A DNA stretch of 64,000 bases, taken from assembly GCF_030161875.1 (NCBI RefSeq), contig NZ_BSVA01000001.1, positions 1,240,001 through 1,304,000 on the forward strand, read 5' to 3'. Positions 48,035-59,036 of the stretch are shown here, one piece after another (position 1 is the stretch's first letter; each line of letters starts with the position of its first letter). The position numbers and the translations under genes are program-made. Origin of the DNA: Homoserinibacter gongjuensis. Its GTDB lineage: Bacteria; Actinomycetota; Actinomycetes; Actinomycetales; Microbacteriaceae. The notes beneath the pieces were generated by a model. It did not search any database. It was given only the letters and a program-made list of their open reading frames with translations, and had not been told where the DNA came from.

Positions 48035-48369
48035 CTAGAAGAACAGGTGGGCGGCGAGGGCGACGGCGGTGAGGGCGAGAGCGCCGAAGCCGAGCCAGCC
48101 GGCCGCGAGAGCGGTGCGCTCCTCGCGCCAGGTGAGCACGGTCTCCTCGAGGGGTGCGCCGTCGACGAGCCGCTGGGCCGCCGCGAGGGAGTGCGAGCGG
48201 CCGATGCGCGCCCCGTGCTGGTCGGAGGTCACGAATCCGCCGTCGACGAACTCCACGGTGCCGAGGAAGTCGCCGTCGCGGGTACCCGCCCACAGCCCTT
48301 CCGCGACGGCAGACCAACGGGTGCCCATGGGCACGGTGACGTGAGCCGGGGGATGAGTGTGGTGGTCAT
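48035..48369 (-). CDS. Small protein with C-terminal membrane anchor (one frameshift near the start)
   Basis: About 111 residues as rejoined. The ATG at 48369 has AGAGGA upstream; adding one base in the G5 run at 48348-48352 joins MTTTLIPPAHVTVP to MGTRWSAVAEGLWAGT. The body (DGDFLGTVEFVDGGFVTSDQHG, SHSLAAAQRLVDGA) looks like a small beta domain; a helix at the end (TALAAGWLGFGALALTAVALAAHLFF) should anchor it in the membrane. No family recognised. If no base is missing, the gene starts at the GTG of 48334. Confidence 0.6.
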
Positions 48370-48661
48370 GTCTCGTCCTCTCGTGGTGACGATCCGGGGG
48401 ATCGGGCTGTCGTGCTGCCCGACCGCTTCATCATCTCCCGCAACTGGACATCTCGTCCAAAAACCGACGGGGCCTTGCGGGGGCGTGCCGAGGCTGCTAT
48501 GGCCAGGTGTGCCTGCATCGTGAAAGGGGGCGGTGCTACGGTCGTGCCGGGTGGGCTGGCACCATCCGACCCGATCTGCTCGTTTCGCGTCACGTTCGTG
48601 CAGCTCCGCACTCGTCTAGCGGGGAGCGGAGTATCCATGCGGGGGAGGGCCGTCGCGCGTC
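48370..48661. other. Intergenic region with no recognised feature
   Basis: 292 bases between the divergent small-membrane-protein gene and the sigma-factor gene. It must hold both promoters. A TACGGT box near 48537 is a possible -10 for the sigma gene, giving a leader of over 100 bases. I see no convincing palindrome or RNA structure here. Confidence 0.3.
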
Positions 48662-50385
48662 ATGACATCAGCAGTCGAGCCGTTCGCGACCGAGCCCTCC
48701 GACGCCGAGCTCATCCGTCGCACCCGTGACGGCGATGCGGACGCCTACGGTGCGCTCTTCGCCCGGCATGCCGATGCCGCCCGCATGCTCGCCGCCCGCC
48801 TGACGAGCGGCACCCCGGTGGCCGCCGATGATGTCGTATCGGATGCCTTCGTCGGAGTGCTCGCGGCGTTCCGCGCGGGCAAAGGCCCGGAGGAGGCATT
48901 CCGCCCGTACCTCTACACTGCAGTGCGCAATGGCGCCGCCGCCCTGCGCGAGCGGGAATCGCGTGCGATCACCGTGGACGATCTCACCGCCTACGAGAAG
49001 CCGGGCGAGGCGGTCGACCCCGCGGTGACGGCTTTCGAATCCGAGGTCGTGCAACGCGCCTTCGCCTCATTGCCCGAGCGCTGGCAAGCCGCCCTCTGGT
49101 ACCACGTGGTCGAGGGGATGAAGCCCGCCGCGATCGCGCCGTTGCTCGGAGTGAGTCCCAACGGCGTGTCGGCGTTGCTCGTGCGCGCGCGTGAGGGCTC
49201 CGCGAGGCCTACCTCGTCGAGCATCTGGGTGCGGTGGGCGATGATCGACCCGCGTGCCGCGACACCGCCAGGCGCCTCGGGGCGTACGTACGCGGGTCCC
49301 TCTCCCGCCGTGACAGGCGGAAGGTCGACGCGCATCTCGCCGAGTGCGCGGACTGTCGGGCGATGGCCGCCGAGGTGGCCGAGGTCGACCGGGGCCTGGC
49401 GTTCGTCGTCGCACCGTTCGTGCTGGGAGGCGTCGGCGCCGCCGGCCTGGCGGCTCAGCGTGCGGACCGCGGGGATGCGACCTCGGCACAGACCGCGAGC
49501 GGCGGTGTGCGCGCGGCATCCTGGCGGGTGACGAAGGGCGGCACGGTCGCCATCGCGGCGGCGGGGATCATCGTGATCGCGATGGTGGCGCTCGCGGTGG
49601 CCGGCGTGCTCGGCGGCGAGCCCACCGATGTCGCAGCGCCCCCGTCGCCCGCACCACCCGCGCCGTCGAGCGATCCCCTGCCCGACACCTCGAACGACGA
49701 CACCCCGCAGGAGACGCCGCCCGCCACGGAGGCGCCCGAGCCGCCGACCGACGCGTCGCCACCGCCGCGGCCTCCCGCCCCCAGCGGCCCTCCTCCGCAG
49801 GTGCCGCCCCAGGAGCCCGAGCAGCCCGAGATCCCGACGGTGACGCTGCCGCAGACGGCGCTCACCGGGGCCGTCACCGTGGTCGACCGCGATCATCCGA
49901 GCCTCGCCCTGACCGGCACCCTGGCGTTCGCCACCGTCACCTGGGTGTCCGATACCGCGCTCGGCGCGGGCGACATCTTCTTCGAGATGCCCACGGGTGA
50001 GTACCGCATCCCGGCCACCTCGACCGAGCAGCAGACCCTTCCCGGCGGCGCCATCCGATACGTCTCCACGGCGGATGCGACGGCGATCGTCGCGGCGTTC
50101 AGCACGAGCGACTGGTCCGTGGACGAGAGCTTCGGGGTCGTCGACTGGCGCATCGAGATCGTCGAGGATGCCGTCGACATCGGCGGTGTGCGACTCGACG
50201 GCCCCCTCGAGCTGGCCGCCGGCGAGCAGGTGGCGATCGCGCTCATCGCGCCCGGTTCCGGCACGGCCTACCTCACGACGCTCGACGGCTCGCAGCCGGC
50301 CGCGACCGTCGTCGACGGCGTGCTGACGATCCAGGCCCTCACGCCCACGGTCGTGCAGAGAATCGTCGTCGTCTTCGACTCCTGA
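48662..50385 (+). CDS. ECF sigma factor fused to a zinc-finger anti-sigma domain and a membrane-spanning sensor (one frameshift)
   Basis: About 574 residues as one protein. Sigma region 2 is DADAYGALFARHADAARMLA through PYLYTAVRNGAAALRERE (residues about 24-100). Region 4 is ASLPERWQAALWYHVVEGMKPAAIAPLLGVSPNGVSALLVRARE (about 135-180). Adding one G at 49195-49197 continues the frame as GLREAYLVEHLGAVG into an HxxxCxxC zinc anti-sigma motif (HLAECADC, residues 225-232). One membrane helix follows (about 295-317), then a 70-residue Pro-rich stalk and a 185-residue external beta domain with no family I can name. Some actinobacterial ECF groups carry such fusions. Here the regulator is its own membrane anti-sigma factor. 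The giant surface protein gene follows after 144 bases and is a candidate target. Confidence 0.85.
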
Positions 50386-50529
50386 GGCACCTCGCCCCGA
50401 GGCGCGGCGCACGGATTCCGCGAAACCGCGTCACGATCACGCACCTCGGCGATCTCTCTCTATGTACGGATGCGCGTGCCCTGACGCCTCCGACCTGCTT
50501 CCCACCCCCTGCGAAGGAATCCGAAACCG

Positions 50530-53500
50530 ATGCATTCCCCTGCCCGCCGTCATGTCGTGCGCCCCTCCCGCAGTGCGGGCCGGGTGCGCGTGTTCCTCTC
50601 GGCTCTCACCGCCATGCTGCTCGCCGTCGGCATGCTCGCCGTCGGTGCGCCCGCCTACGCCGACCTCGGCGACAACGGGCAGATCACGCTCGACAAGAAC
50701 GTCGACGGTGCCGCGGAGATCACGACGCAACCGGGCGGCAGCTTCACCTACAACCTCGTGGTCGGCTGTGACGACAACCCCTGCATCGACGCCGTGCTGA
50801 CCGATCCGCTTCCCGCTGAGTTCGCCGGGTTCACGATCAACAACCTCCAGACGAACCCGCCGTCGGCGGCGATCGACGCGCAGCTCACCGGCTGCGCCGT
50901 CGGGGGTCCGCTCGTCGACCCGTGCACGCTCGACGTCGCCTTCCTGACGCCGCTGGGCACCCTCGCCGGCGTGGAGCAGGTGGGCATCCCCGCCGGCACC
51001 ACCTACCGGGTGAGCCTCACGCTCACCGTGCCGAGTGACCTCACACCTGCCTGGCCGCACCGCAACACCGCCGTCGACAACACGGCCACCGCGGACGCCG
51101 CCACCACCATGGTGCACAACGTGCAGGACACCGCCCGGGTGACGGTCGACGTGCCGATCACCGTGGATGTCGCGGCCAGCAAGAGCTGGTCGCCCGGCTC
51201 CCAGCTCTACAACCCCGGTCAGCACGCGACCTTCCAGATCGGTGCCCGCAACGTCTCCAACGTCGACGCCGAGACGCTCGTGCTGCAGGATCCCGTCGTC
51301 GCCCCCGACAACGCCGCCGGCGAGCTCGATGCGAACAACCCCTTCACCTTCGTCGACTTCGTCGGCCTGTGCACCCTCCGCGCTTCCGGCCGGGGCCGAC
51401 CAGGTGCAGGTCGACCTCTACGTACGCGACAGCGCGAGCGGCCCGTGGCACTGGATCTCCGGCGTGCCCGCGGCGACCCCCACGCTGCCGACGCTCACCG
51501 ACGAAGAGGTGGGCGGCATCCGCTTCACCTACTCCTCCAGCGCCACGGGTGCCCACATCGCGGCGAACGGCACCGGGGCCACCGAGTGCGTCGAGGTCGC
51601 GCAGCGCACCACCAACCGCAGCACCGGCGATGGCCTGGTGGCCACCGGTGCGACGGTCAACAACACCGTCGGCGCCACCGTGCGGGTTCCGGATGCGGCT
51701 CCCGTGAGCCGTACGGCGTCCGCGGCCCTGCAGATCGGGCCGCTCAACGTGCGCGTCACGCCCGGCAAGACCATCACGCCGGGTGAGGTTCCGGCCGGTG
51801 GCGAGTTCAGCGTCGCGCTTGCGGCCCGCAACGCCTCGAACGGGCCGCTCACCTCGCTCGTGATCGAGGAGCCGGGCTCCGGCGCGTTCCTCTCCGAGGA
51901 GCTGACTTTCGCCGGCTTCACCGGCTGGACCTGGCCGAGCGGCGCCACGGCGGGCACCGTCGTGTGGCACTTCGCCTCGGCATCCGACCAGACCGACCCG
52001 ATCTCGGCGACCGGTGCACCGACCGCGCCGACCCCCGCATCCGGCGACTGGATCACGGGCTTCACGCTCAGCTACACCGGCGAGATCGCCGAGGGCACCA
52101 CGGCAGGCGCGACCTTCACGGTGCAGACGGATCCCGGCATGATCGCTGATGCCGCCCCCTTCTATGAGGACGTCGCGAACGTCGTCGGCGTGACCGGCAC
52201 GAACCCCGCCGGCACCGACACCGAGACGGCCAGCGACGACGTGCGGATCTACTTCCCCGAGGTCGCGCTCGAGCTCGAGAAGACCGTGCGGCCCGCGCTC
52301 GTGACGCCGGGGGCACGGTGCTCACCCAGCTCACGACGACGACCTCGTCCCAGTCGTCGCGCGTCGCGCCGACCCGCATCGTCGTCGAGGACGCCTGGGA
52401 CCCCGCGGATGACGCCACCGCCTTCTGGGACGCCTTCCGCGCGCGCACGATCTCGTTCGTGGACATCCCCGCGGGTGCCACGATGACGGTCGAGTACCGC
52501 ACCGGCAGCGCCCCGGGCACCTGGACGACGCTCGCGAGCGCCGTGCCGAGCGCGAGCGCCCCTACAGCGCCGACCTCGTCGTGCTGCTGGGTGCGGCCGG
52601 TGCCGACGACATCACGGGCCTGCGCTTCAGCTACGACAAGGCAGACGGATTCGCGCAGGGCACGATCGTGCGGCCGAACGTGGTCTTCGAGGCGGCCGGC
52701 ACCCTGCGCAGCGGCGGCCCGACGACCGTGAGCGAGGAACTCCCGTGGCCTACGACAACACGGCGACCGCCGATGGTGAGGGCGTCTCCGGCGGCCTCAC
52801 GGTCGAGGCCGACGAGGTCGACGACGCCCGCACCGTCAGCATCGTCGACTACGGCTCGGGACCGGGCACGCTGCTCGGCGGCAAGCGCTGGGTCACCGAC
52901 AACTGGTCGAGCGACCTCACGACCCTGAACTCCCAGACCGGGTCGACCGCGCGCACGCTGCACAGCTGGGGCGTGACCGTTCCCGGCTATGACCGTGTTC
53001 ACCTGAGCGACCCGCTGCCGGGTCAGGAGACGACCCCGGCCTCCACTGTCTTCCAGGCGTTCGACCTCACCGGCATCCGCGCGGTGAGCTACGGGCAGGA
53101 CTCGCTCCTGCGCTGGGACATCGTGTCGCAGATCGAGCTGTTCGTGGGCGGCAGCTGGACCACCGTGCCGGCCCCCGGAGGCGGCTGGATGAACGGAACC
53201 GGCTTCGTCGGGTACAACCCGAGCGGCGCCGCCCTCGACACCCTGCGCAGCGCCACGGGCGTGCGCATCACGGTCGAGCCGAACGATGCTGCACGCGCCG
53301 CGAGCAGCGAGCCGGGCCGACCCGCCCCCGGCAGCGGCGTCGCCTCGAGTGCGACACCGCGCTCGCTCTGGCTGCAGTGGCAGCTGCGTAACGCCCTGCG
53401 GGTTCCGTCGGGTGCGGATGCCTGGGTCACCGGGTCGACGGCGTTCAACGCCGCCGATGACGGCGTCGTACGCAACGCCTTCCGGGTCGACGCCGATGGC

Positions 53501-56500
53501 ACGACGCGCGACGCGAGCGACGACGTGACGCTGCTCGACACCCCGCCGGGCGTCGGCACCGCGAAGACGGTGACGCCGGCTAGCATCGTCGTGCCGTACC
53601 CGGGCGACGTCGCCGAGGGCGGCTACCCCAGCATCCGCTACACCGTCGACACCTGGAACACGGCCGCCGCGCGTGCCTCGTACCTGCGGGTCACCGACCC
53701 CGTGCCGTGCGGCACCCCGACCGACTGCGTGACGGCGGCGAGCGATCGCGACCCCGACGTGTTCACCGGCAACGCGTATGACGCCGCCTCGAACCCGTTC
53801 GAGCGCTTCACCATCACGAATGTCGACTTCACGGTCGCCGGCGGTGTGCCGGTGGACCAGGCGGCGACCCAGGTGGCGCTCTGGCACTACGACGACGCGA
53901 CCGACACTGCGACGGTGACGACCACCACGATGGCGGCGCTCGCCGCGGCAGACGCCGCGACGCTCGCCGACGTCGTGGGCATCTCGGTCGTCTACCAGAG
54001 CACCGACCCCGAGACCACGGGCGGACTCATCCCGCGGGGAAGTGCCACCACCAACACGATCCGCATGACGATCGACGCCCAGCTGCGGATGCACCCCCGC
54101 AGTGAACCGCTCGCCCTCGTGGCAGGCGGAGTGCGCGTCGACAATGACACGCTCGCCCAGTCGTACGACCCCGTGCTGAGTGCGACGGCGCGGCCGAACG
54201 CGCTCGCATCCGCGGACGTGCAGCTGCGTGCGGCGGGCCTCGACGTCACGGCGTCGAAGGATGCCACGCCCTCGACGATCCTCGAGACCGATCCCGACGT
54301 GCCGCTCACGGTGACCCTGGGGGCGACTGACGGCGACTCGACCGCATCCGCCGAGGTCGTGACGATCAGCGACACGACAGCCGAGTTCTGGGACGCGTTC
54401 GCGTTCACCTCGCTCGGCACCGTGACACGCCCCGCGGGCGCCGATCGCGCACGGGTCGACGTGCAGCTCGACGGTGTCACCGCCTGGTTACTCGGGGATG
54501 CCGTGTCGGCCCCCGCGGCTCCCGCGCTGCCCGCGGCGGCCGCGTCGGAGCCGGAACGCATCACCGGCATCCGCGTGGTGTTCGACAACGCCGACGGTCG
54601 GCCGTTCTCGGCGACCGTGCCGGCCGCGGACTGGGCGGCGACCGTCACCTACACCGTGACGCTGCGCGCCGGCGCCGTGTTCCCCGGCGACGTCACCAAC
54701 CAGGTCGACGTGCTCGCGGAGCACGACGGCCTGCCGGCCTCGGCCGCCGACACGGGCATCACGATCCTGCTCTCCACCGGCACCCCGCGCATCGACGTGC
54801 GCAAGGAGGTCGAGGCGGGAGGCATGAAGGAGGTGCAGCCGGGTGAGCCGTACCCGTGGACGCTGCAGGTGACCAACACGGGCACCTCGTTCATCGCGGT
54901 GAACGAGATCGTGGACGAGATGGGGCCCTCGCTGCGCTACGACGGCTCGGCGCCCAGCTACGACAACACCGCCGCACCGGGGATGCCCTCGTCGGGCATC
55001 ACGGTGAGCCAGGCCTCGGCGAGCAACCTCACCTTCGCCTTCCCGGCGGATGCGGTGCTCGCGCCCGGTGACCGCTTCGTCATCACCGTCAACATGACGC
55101 TGCTGCCGGGGCTCACCGCGGGCCAGCGCGCCGTGAACACCTTCTGGGTCGACACCGATCAGGTGTTCGCCGCGGGAGCCTGCACGAACGTGTCCGGCAA
55201 CGGGCAGGGCGTGCTGCCGGACCTCGAGGAGAACCAGTGCGGCACCTCGAACTTCGTGAGCCCGCAGGCCGGCCCGCTGCTGTACGCCGAGAAGGAGGTG
55301 CGCGGTGAGATCGACGGCACGCTCGTCGACGGCGCCACCAACATCAGCGACCCCGCCCTGCCGTGTGTCGCGACCGACGGTGGCTTCTACCGCTCGGTGT
55401 GTGTGCCCTCCACGGTGATCGGCGCAACCGATGAGTGGCGCCTCGGCGCCGCCAACACGGGCACGACGCCGTACACGCGCCTGACCTTCGTGGAGCCGCT
55501 GCCCGCACCGGGTGACCGGCTGCTCGCGACCGGCAGCGCGCGCGGGTCGGACTGGCGGCCGGTGTTCGACCTCGACTACGGAATCCAGGAGACCACGGTC
55601 GCCGGGTTCCCGGCCGAGGGTGCCGGCCGGAACGACCGTCACCTACGAGGTGACCACCTCGCCCGCGCCGTGTGTCGGAACCGGGGCCACTTCGAACTGG
55701 CCGAGCGACCTCGACTGCAGTGCCGATAGCTGGCAGCCGCTGGCCGACTACGCGGGCGACGCCGCCGAGATCACCGGCATCCGGGTGACGCTCGACTTCA
55801 CCACCACCGCGGCGGGCACCTTCGCACCGGGGGCGAGCGTGCACTTCCAGTACCGCACGGTCAACGTGCCGTGGCAGCCGGGCGACGTGCCGACCGCCGA
55901 TGCGGTCGTGCCGCGGCTGAACACGGGCCCGAGCGAGCGCGCCTGGAACCAGGTGGGCGTGACCGCGGTGCTCTCCACGGGTGGTTCGCTGCGGCGAGCA
56001 CCCGAGAGGGTGGGCGTGCAGCTGCTCGTGGGCTCGGCCGCCGTCGAAAAGACGGTGAGCGGACTGCTCTCGCTCGCACCGAGCGAGGTCACCGCCGATG
56101 CGAGCTGCACCGTGCCGGCGGGCGACGGCGCCACACGGGTGCCGGTCGAGCTGGGCGCACTCGCCACGCTGACCGTTCCGCTTCCGGGCACCGCGCGACT
56201 CGACGGCATCCCGCTGGGTGCGCAGTGCGAGCTCGCCGAGAGCGGCGACGTGGGCGAGTTCGGCGAGGCGCGGCGTGACCCGGTCGGTGCGCAGCAGGTC
56301 GACATCCTGGTCGCCGGGTCGCCGAGCGATGCGGTGCCCGCCGCCCAGCTCGTGACGATGGAGAACCACTACGCGCCGCGGGTGCCGGCCACCGGGTCGC
56401 TCTCGTCGACGGGGGTCGACTCCGGTCAGCTCATCGGCTTCGGCTCGCTCGTGCTCGCGGCGTTCGCCGCGGGAGCGGCACTCCTGGCGATCGACCGTCG

Positions 56501-56519
56501 GCGCCGCGCGCGGGGTTGA
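50530..56519 (+). CDS. Giant repeat-domain cell-surface protein (five frameshifts)
   Basis: About 1997 residues as rejoined. Signal peptide (VFLSALTAMLLAVGMLAVGAPAYA, cleavage near residue 44). The body is about ten repeat domains. Each opens with a Lys motif: DKNVDGA, SKSWSPG, GKTITPG, EKTVRPA, GGKRWVTD, AKTVTPA, SKDATPS, RKEVEAG, EKEVRGE and EKTVSGL. Each has a later NxxTATAD/NTATADGE-like strand, the style of DUF11 or isopeptide-forming Ig domains. The C terminus has VPATGSLSSTG, a hydrophobic helix and the tail RRRRARG, a degenerate sortase-type signal. Frame breaks are at 51374-51376, 52309-52313, 52559-52562, 52742-52744 and 55618-55620, all in C/G runs. Three are one missing base; the first and last need one extra base or two missing. 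Probably a long adhesin stalk. Confidence 0.85.
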
Positions 56520-56527
56520 TCGAGGCG

Positions 56528-56560
56528 GCCCGGCCGGATTCTTCCCAGGTCCGGCCGGGC
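56528..56560. terminator. Bidirectional terminator between the giant protein and rlmC
   Basis: Perfect 11-base arms GCCCGGCCGGA and TCCGGCCGGGC around an 11-base loop, nine bases after the giant protein's stop and 15 bases after the convergent rlmC stop. Confidence 0.8.
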
Positions 56561-56574
56561 GCCGCGGTCGGCGG

Positions 56575-57711
56575 TCAGTCCGCTGAGCGCTGCAGCAGCA
56601 CCATGACCTCGTAGTGGTCGGTCTGCGGGAACATGTCGAACACCCGGATGCGGCGCGGCCGCAGGCTCGGCATCGCGGCGAGATCGCGCGCGAGGCTCTC
56701 GGTGTTGCAGCTCGAGTAGACGACCGTGCCGACCGACGAGGTCTCGAGGGTCGCGCACAGCTCGGCGCCGAGCCCGCGCCGGGGCGGGTTGACGATCACC
56801 GCGTCGGGGGCGTCGATCCCCGTGATGGCGGTCGCGTCGCCCACCTCGAAGGTCGCGTCCACTCCGGCCTCGGTCGCCGACATCCGGGCCGACTCGATCG
56901 CGGGGGCGCTCACCTCGATGCCGCGCACTCGACGGCCGGGGGCCGCCACATGCAGCGCGAAGCCGCCGACGCCGCAGTACAGGTCCCACACGGATGCGGA
57001 GGCGAGCTCGTCGAGCCACTCGCGCGCCTGCCGGTAGAGACCGGCCGCGATCTCGGTGTTCGTCTGGAAGAAGCTGCCCGGCCGCAAGTGCAGTGTCACG
57101 TCGTCGAGCCGCATCGCGAGGGTCTCGTCGGCGGTGAGCGGCACCTCGAGCTCGCCCTCGAGCACGGCCTTGTGCTCCGGCAACAGGTTCGCGGTGACCA
57201 CGGCGAGCTGCGGCAGCTCGGCGAGCAGGCCGGGCAGGTGCTTGCGGATGCGGGAGAGCGACTCGCTCGAGCGCAGCACGAAGCGCAGCATGAGACGGCC
57301 ATCGGGCGATTCGGTGAGCAGCACGTTCTTGAGCTCGCCGCGGCGCGCGGGGATGTCGTACGGCGTCAGCTGCGCGCGCGTGATGAACGCCGCGATGGGC
57401 GGCAACGCGGCGCGCAGTCCCTCGGACAGCACACCGCATCCGCGTAGGTCGACACCGCGGCGGGCAGCGTCGAGGATGCCGAGGGTGGGGGCGTCGGCCG
57501 TGCCGCCGACCACCATCTTCGCCTTGTTGCGGAAGGCCTCGGGTCGGCTCGCGACGGGCGGGAGCCACTGCACCTGGGCCTCGGCGGCATCCGTCCACGG
57601 TGCGAGCAGCCGCTCGGCGTGCGCGACCTTGCCGGCGAGCTGGGCGTCGTAGTCGACCCCCATGAGCGTGCACGAGCGGCACACCGCCGCATCGAAGTAG
57701 TCGCACTGCAC
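56575..57711 (-). CDS. rlmC: 23S rRNA (uracil-C5)-methyltransferase RlmC
   Basis: 378 residues. It methylates a uracil of 23S rRNA (position 747 in E. coli) with SAM and carries an iron-sulfur cluster. The N-terminal cysteine cluster (MQCDYFDAAVCRSC, Cys3, 11 and 14, with a later Cys in LRGCG) is the RlmC signature. VWDLYCGVGGFALHVA is the SAM motif and YSSCNTESLARDL holds the catalytic Cys. The GTG start is six bases from a TATCGT box on the minus strand (leaderless). Intact. Naming as RlmC rather than RlmD rests on length and the lack of a TRAM domain. Confidence 0.92.
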   Translation of the reverse strand: MQCDYFDAAVCRSCTLMGVDYDAQLAGKVAHAERLLAPWTDAAEAQVQWLPPVASRPEAFRNKAKMVVGGTADAPTLGILDAARRGVDLRGCGVLSEGLRAALPPIAAFITRAQLTPYDIPARRGELKNVLLTESPDGRLMLRFVLRSSESLSRIRKHLPGLLAELPQLAVVTANLLPEHKAVLEGELEVPLTADETLAMRLDDVTLHLRPGSFFQTNTEIAAGLYRQAREWLDELASASVWDLYCGVGGFALHVAAPGRRVRGIEVSAPAIESARMSATEAGVDATFEVGDATAITGIDAPDAVIVNPPRRGLGAELCATLETSSVGTVVYSSCNTESLARDLAAMPSLRPRRIRVFDMFPQTDHYEVMVLLQRSAD

Positions 57712-57736
57712 CCGGTCACGATACGCGCTGTGCCGT

Positions 57737-57825
57737 TGTCGAAAATGCAGGAGTCGCCGGGCGGAGCCGCGGAGGTGGCGGGGCTGTGTGCGCAGACACG
57801 CCCGAGTTCTCCTGCATTTTCGACA
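57737..57825. repeat. Palindromic element, family B (copy 2)
   Basis: 89 bases with perfect 17-base arms TGTCGAAAATGCAGGAG (57737-57753) and the reverse complement (57809-57825). The same element, 88 bases long, lies inside tilS at 751-838. Here it is intergenic, between rlmC and the cytochrome-b-like gene. Confidence 0.9.
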
Positions 57826-57880
57826 TCGGATGCGGGTGTGCGGCGGGCCGTGCGTCGACCCCTTCGGCCCGCGTTCACGC

Positions 57881-57937
57881 CGAGACCGCTCATCGAACGC
57901 TCAAACGGCCTGTTTCGGCGTCGGATGCGCGGTCTCG
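57881..57937. repeat. Palindromic element, family C (copy 3)
   Basis: 57 bases with arms CGAGACCGCTCATCGAACGC and GCGTCGGATGCGCGGTCTCG (three mismatches) and the same 17-base loop length as the other two copies. Located upstream of the cytochrome-b-like gene. Confidence 0.8.
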
Positions 57938-57989
57938 CAGGACTTTCGCCCGCCGAATGCGGAGCGTGGGTTCGCTACCCTGGTCGCTT

Positions 57990-58898
57990 GTGACCACCGA
58001 GCCGACCCCCGCATCCGGGCGTCGGTGGATGCGGTGGCTCGTCGTCGGTATCGTGCTCGTGCTGCTCGCGGCCGCGGTCGTGCTGTTCGCGCGGTGGCTG
58101 CGCGGACTCGAGCCCGTCGCGGAGTTCATCGAGAGGTTCCCCGGCTCCTACCCCCTGCCGGATGACGCGCCCGTCGGACTGCCCGCGTGGCTCGGCTGGC
58201 AGCACTTCTTCAACCTCTTCCTGCTCGTGCTCATCGTGCGCACCGGCCTGACGTCACGCCTCGAAAAGCGGCCGCCCGCCCTCTGGACCTCGAAGCGTAA
58301 CCGCAAGCGCCGCATGAGCATCACCGTGTGGCTCCACCTGAGCCTCGACGTGTTCTGGATCGCGAACGGCGTGATCTACGTCGTGCTGCTCTTCGCGACG
58401 GGGCAGTGGATGCGCATCGTGCCGACCAGCTGGGACGTCATCCCGAACGCCCTCTCGGCGGGGTTGCAGTACGCGTCCCTCGACTGGCCGCTCGAGAACA
58501 GCTGGGTGAACTACAACAGCCTGCAGCAGCTGAGCTACTTCACCACCGTGTTCGTGGCGGCTCCCCTCGCGATCGTGACGGGCGCGCGGATGTCGGCCTT
58601 CTGGCCGCGGCATGCCGATCGCCTGAACCGCGCCTACCCCTTCGCGGTGGCGCAGGCCGTGCACCTGCCGGTGATGATCTACTTCGTGGCGTTCGTGGTG
58701 GCGCACGTGACGCTCGTGCTGCTGACCGGCGCGCTGCGCAACCTCAACTACATGTTCGCCTCGCGGGATGCAGGGGATTGGATCGGGTTCGGCGTCTTCG
58801 CGCTGGCGCTGCTGGCGATCGCGGCGGGCTGGGCCCTCATCCGCCCCACGGTCATCGACCGGATCGCGGCCGCCTTCGGCGAGGTCCTGCGCCGCTGA
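57990..58898 (+). CDS. Cytochrome b/b6-like membrane protein
   Basis: 302 residues, five or six helices. Histidines inside or at the ends of helices (WQHFFNLFLLVL, WLHLSLDVFWI, VHLPVMIYFVAF, VAHVTLVLL) are the likely haem b ligands, as in cytochrome b561/formate-dehydrogenase-gamma type proteins. It would carry electrons between a membrane quinone pool and an oxidoreductase, but no catalytic subunit is nearby. GTG start; a TACCCT box ends eight bases upstream. Intact. Confidence 0.8.
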   Translation: MTTEPTPASGRRWMRWLVVGIVLVLLAAAVVLFARWLRGLEPVAEFIERFPGSYPLPDDAPVGLPAWLGWQHFFNLFLLVLIVRTGLTSRLEKRPPALWTSKRNRKRRMSITVWLHLSLDVFWIANGVIYVVLLFATGQWMRIVPTSWDVIPNALSAGLQYASLDWPLENSWVNYNSLQQLSYFTTVFVAAPLAIVTGARMSAFWPRHADRLNRAYPFAVAQAVHLPVMIYFVAFVVAHVTLVLLTGALRNLNYMFASRDAGDWIGFGVFALALLAIAAGWALIRPTVIDRIAAAFGEVLRR

Positions 58899-59036
58899 GG
58901 CGGCGATGCAGCTGTCCGGCGGCGGCGGGGTGGTGACTCCGGAAGCTGCTGACCCCGGCGGGTCGGTGTGTGGCCTGGTGGGCGGGTGGCGGGACCCCAA
59001 GTGACGTCTCGGAGGGGTCGGGATACGCTGGCCGGC

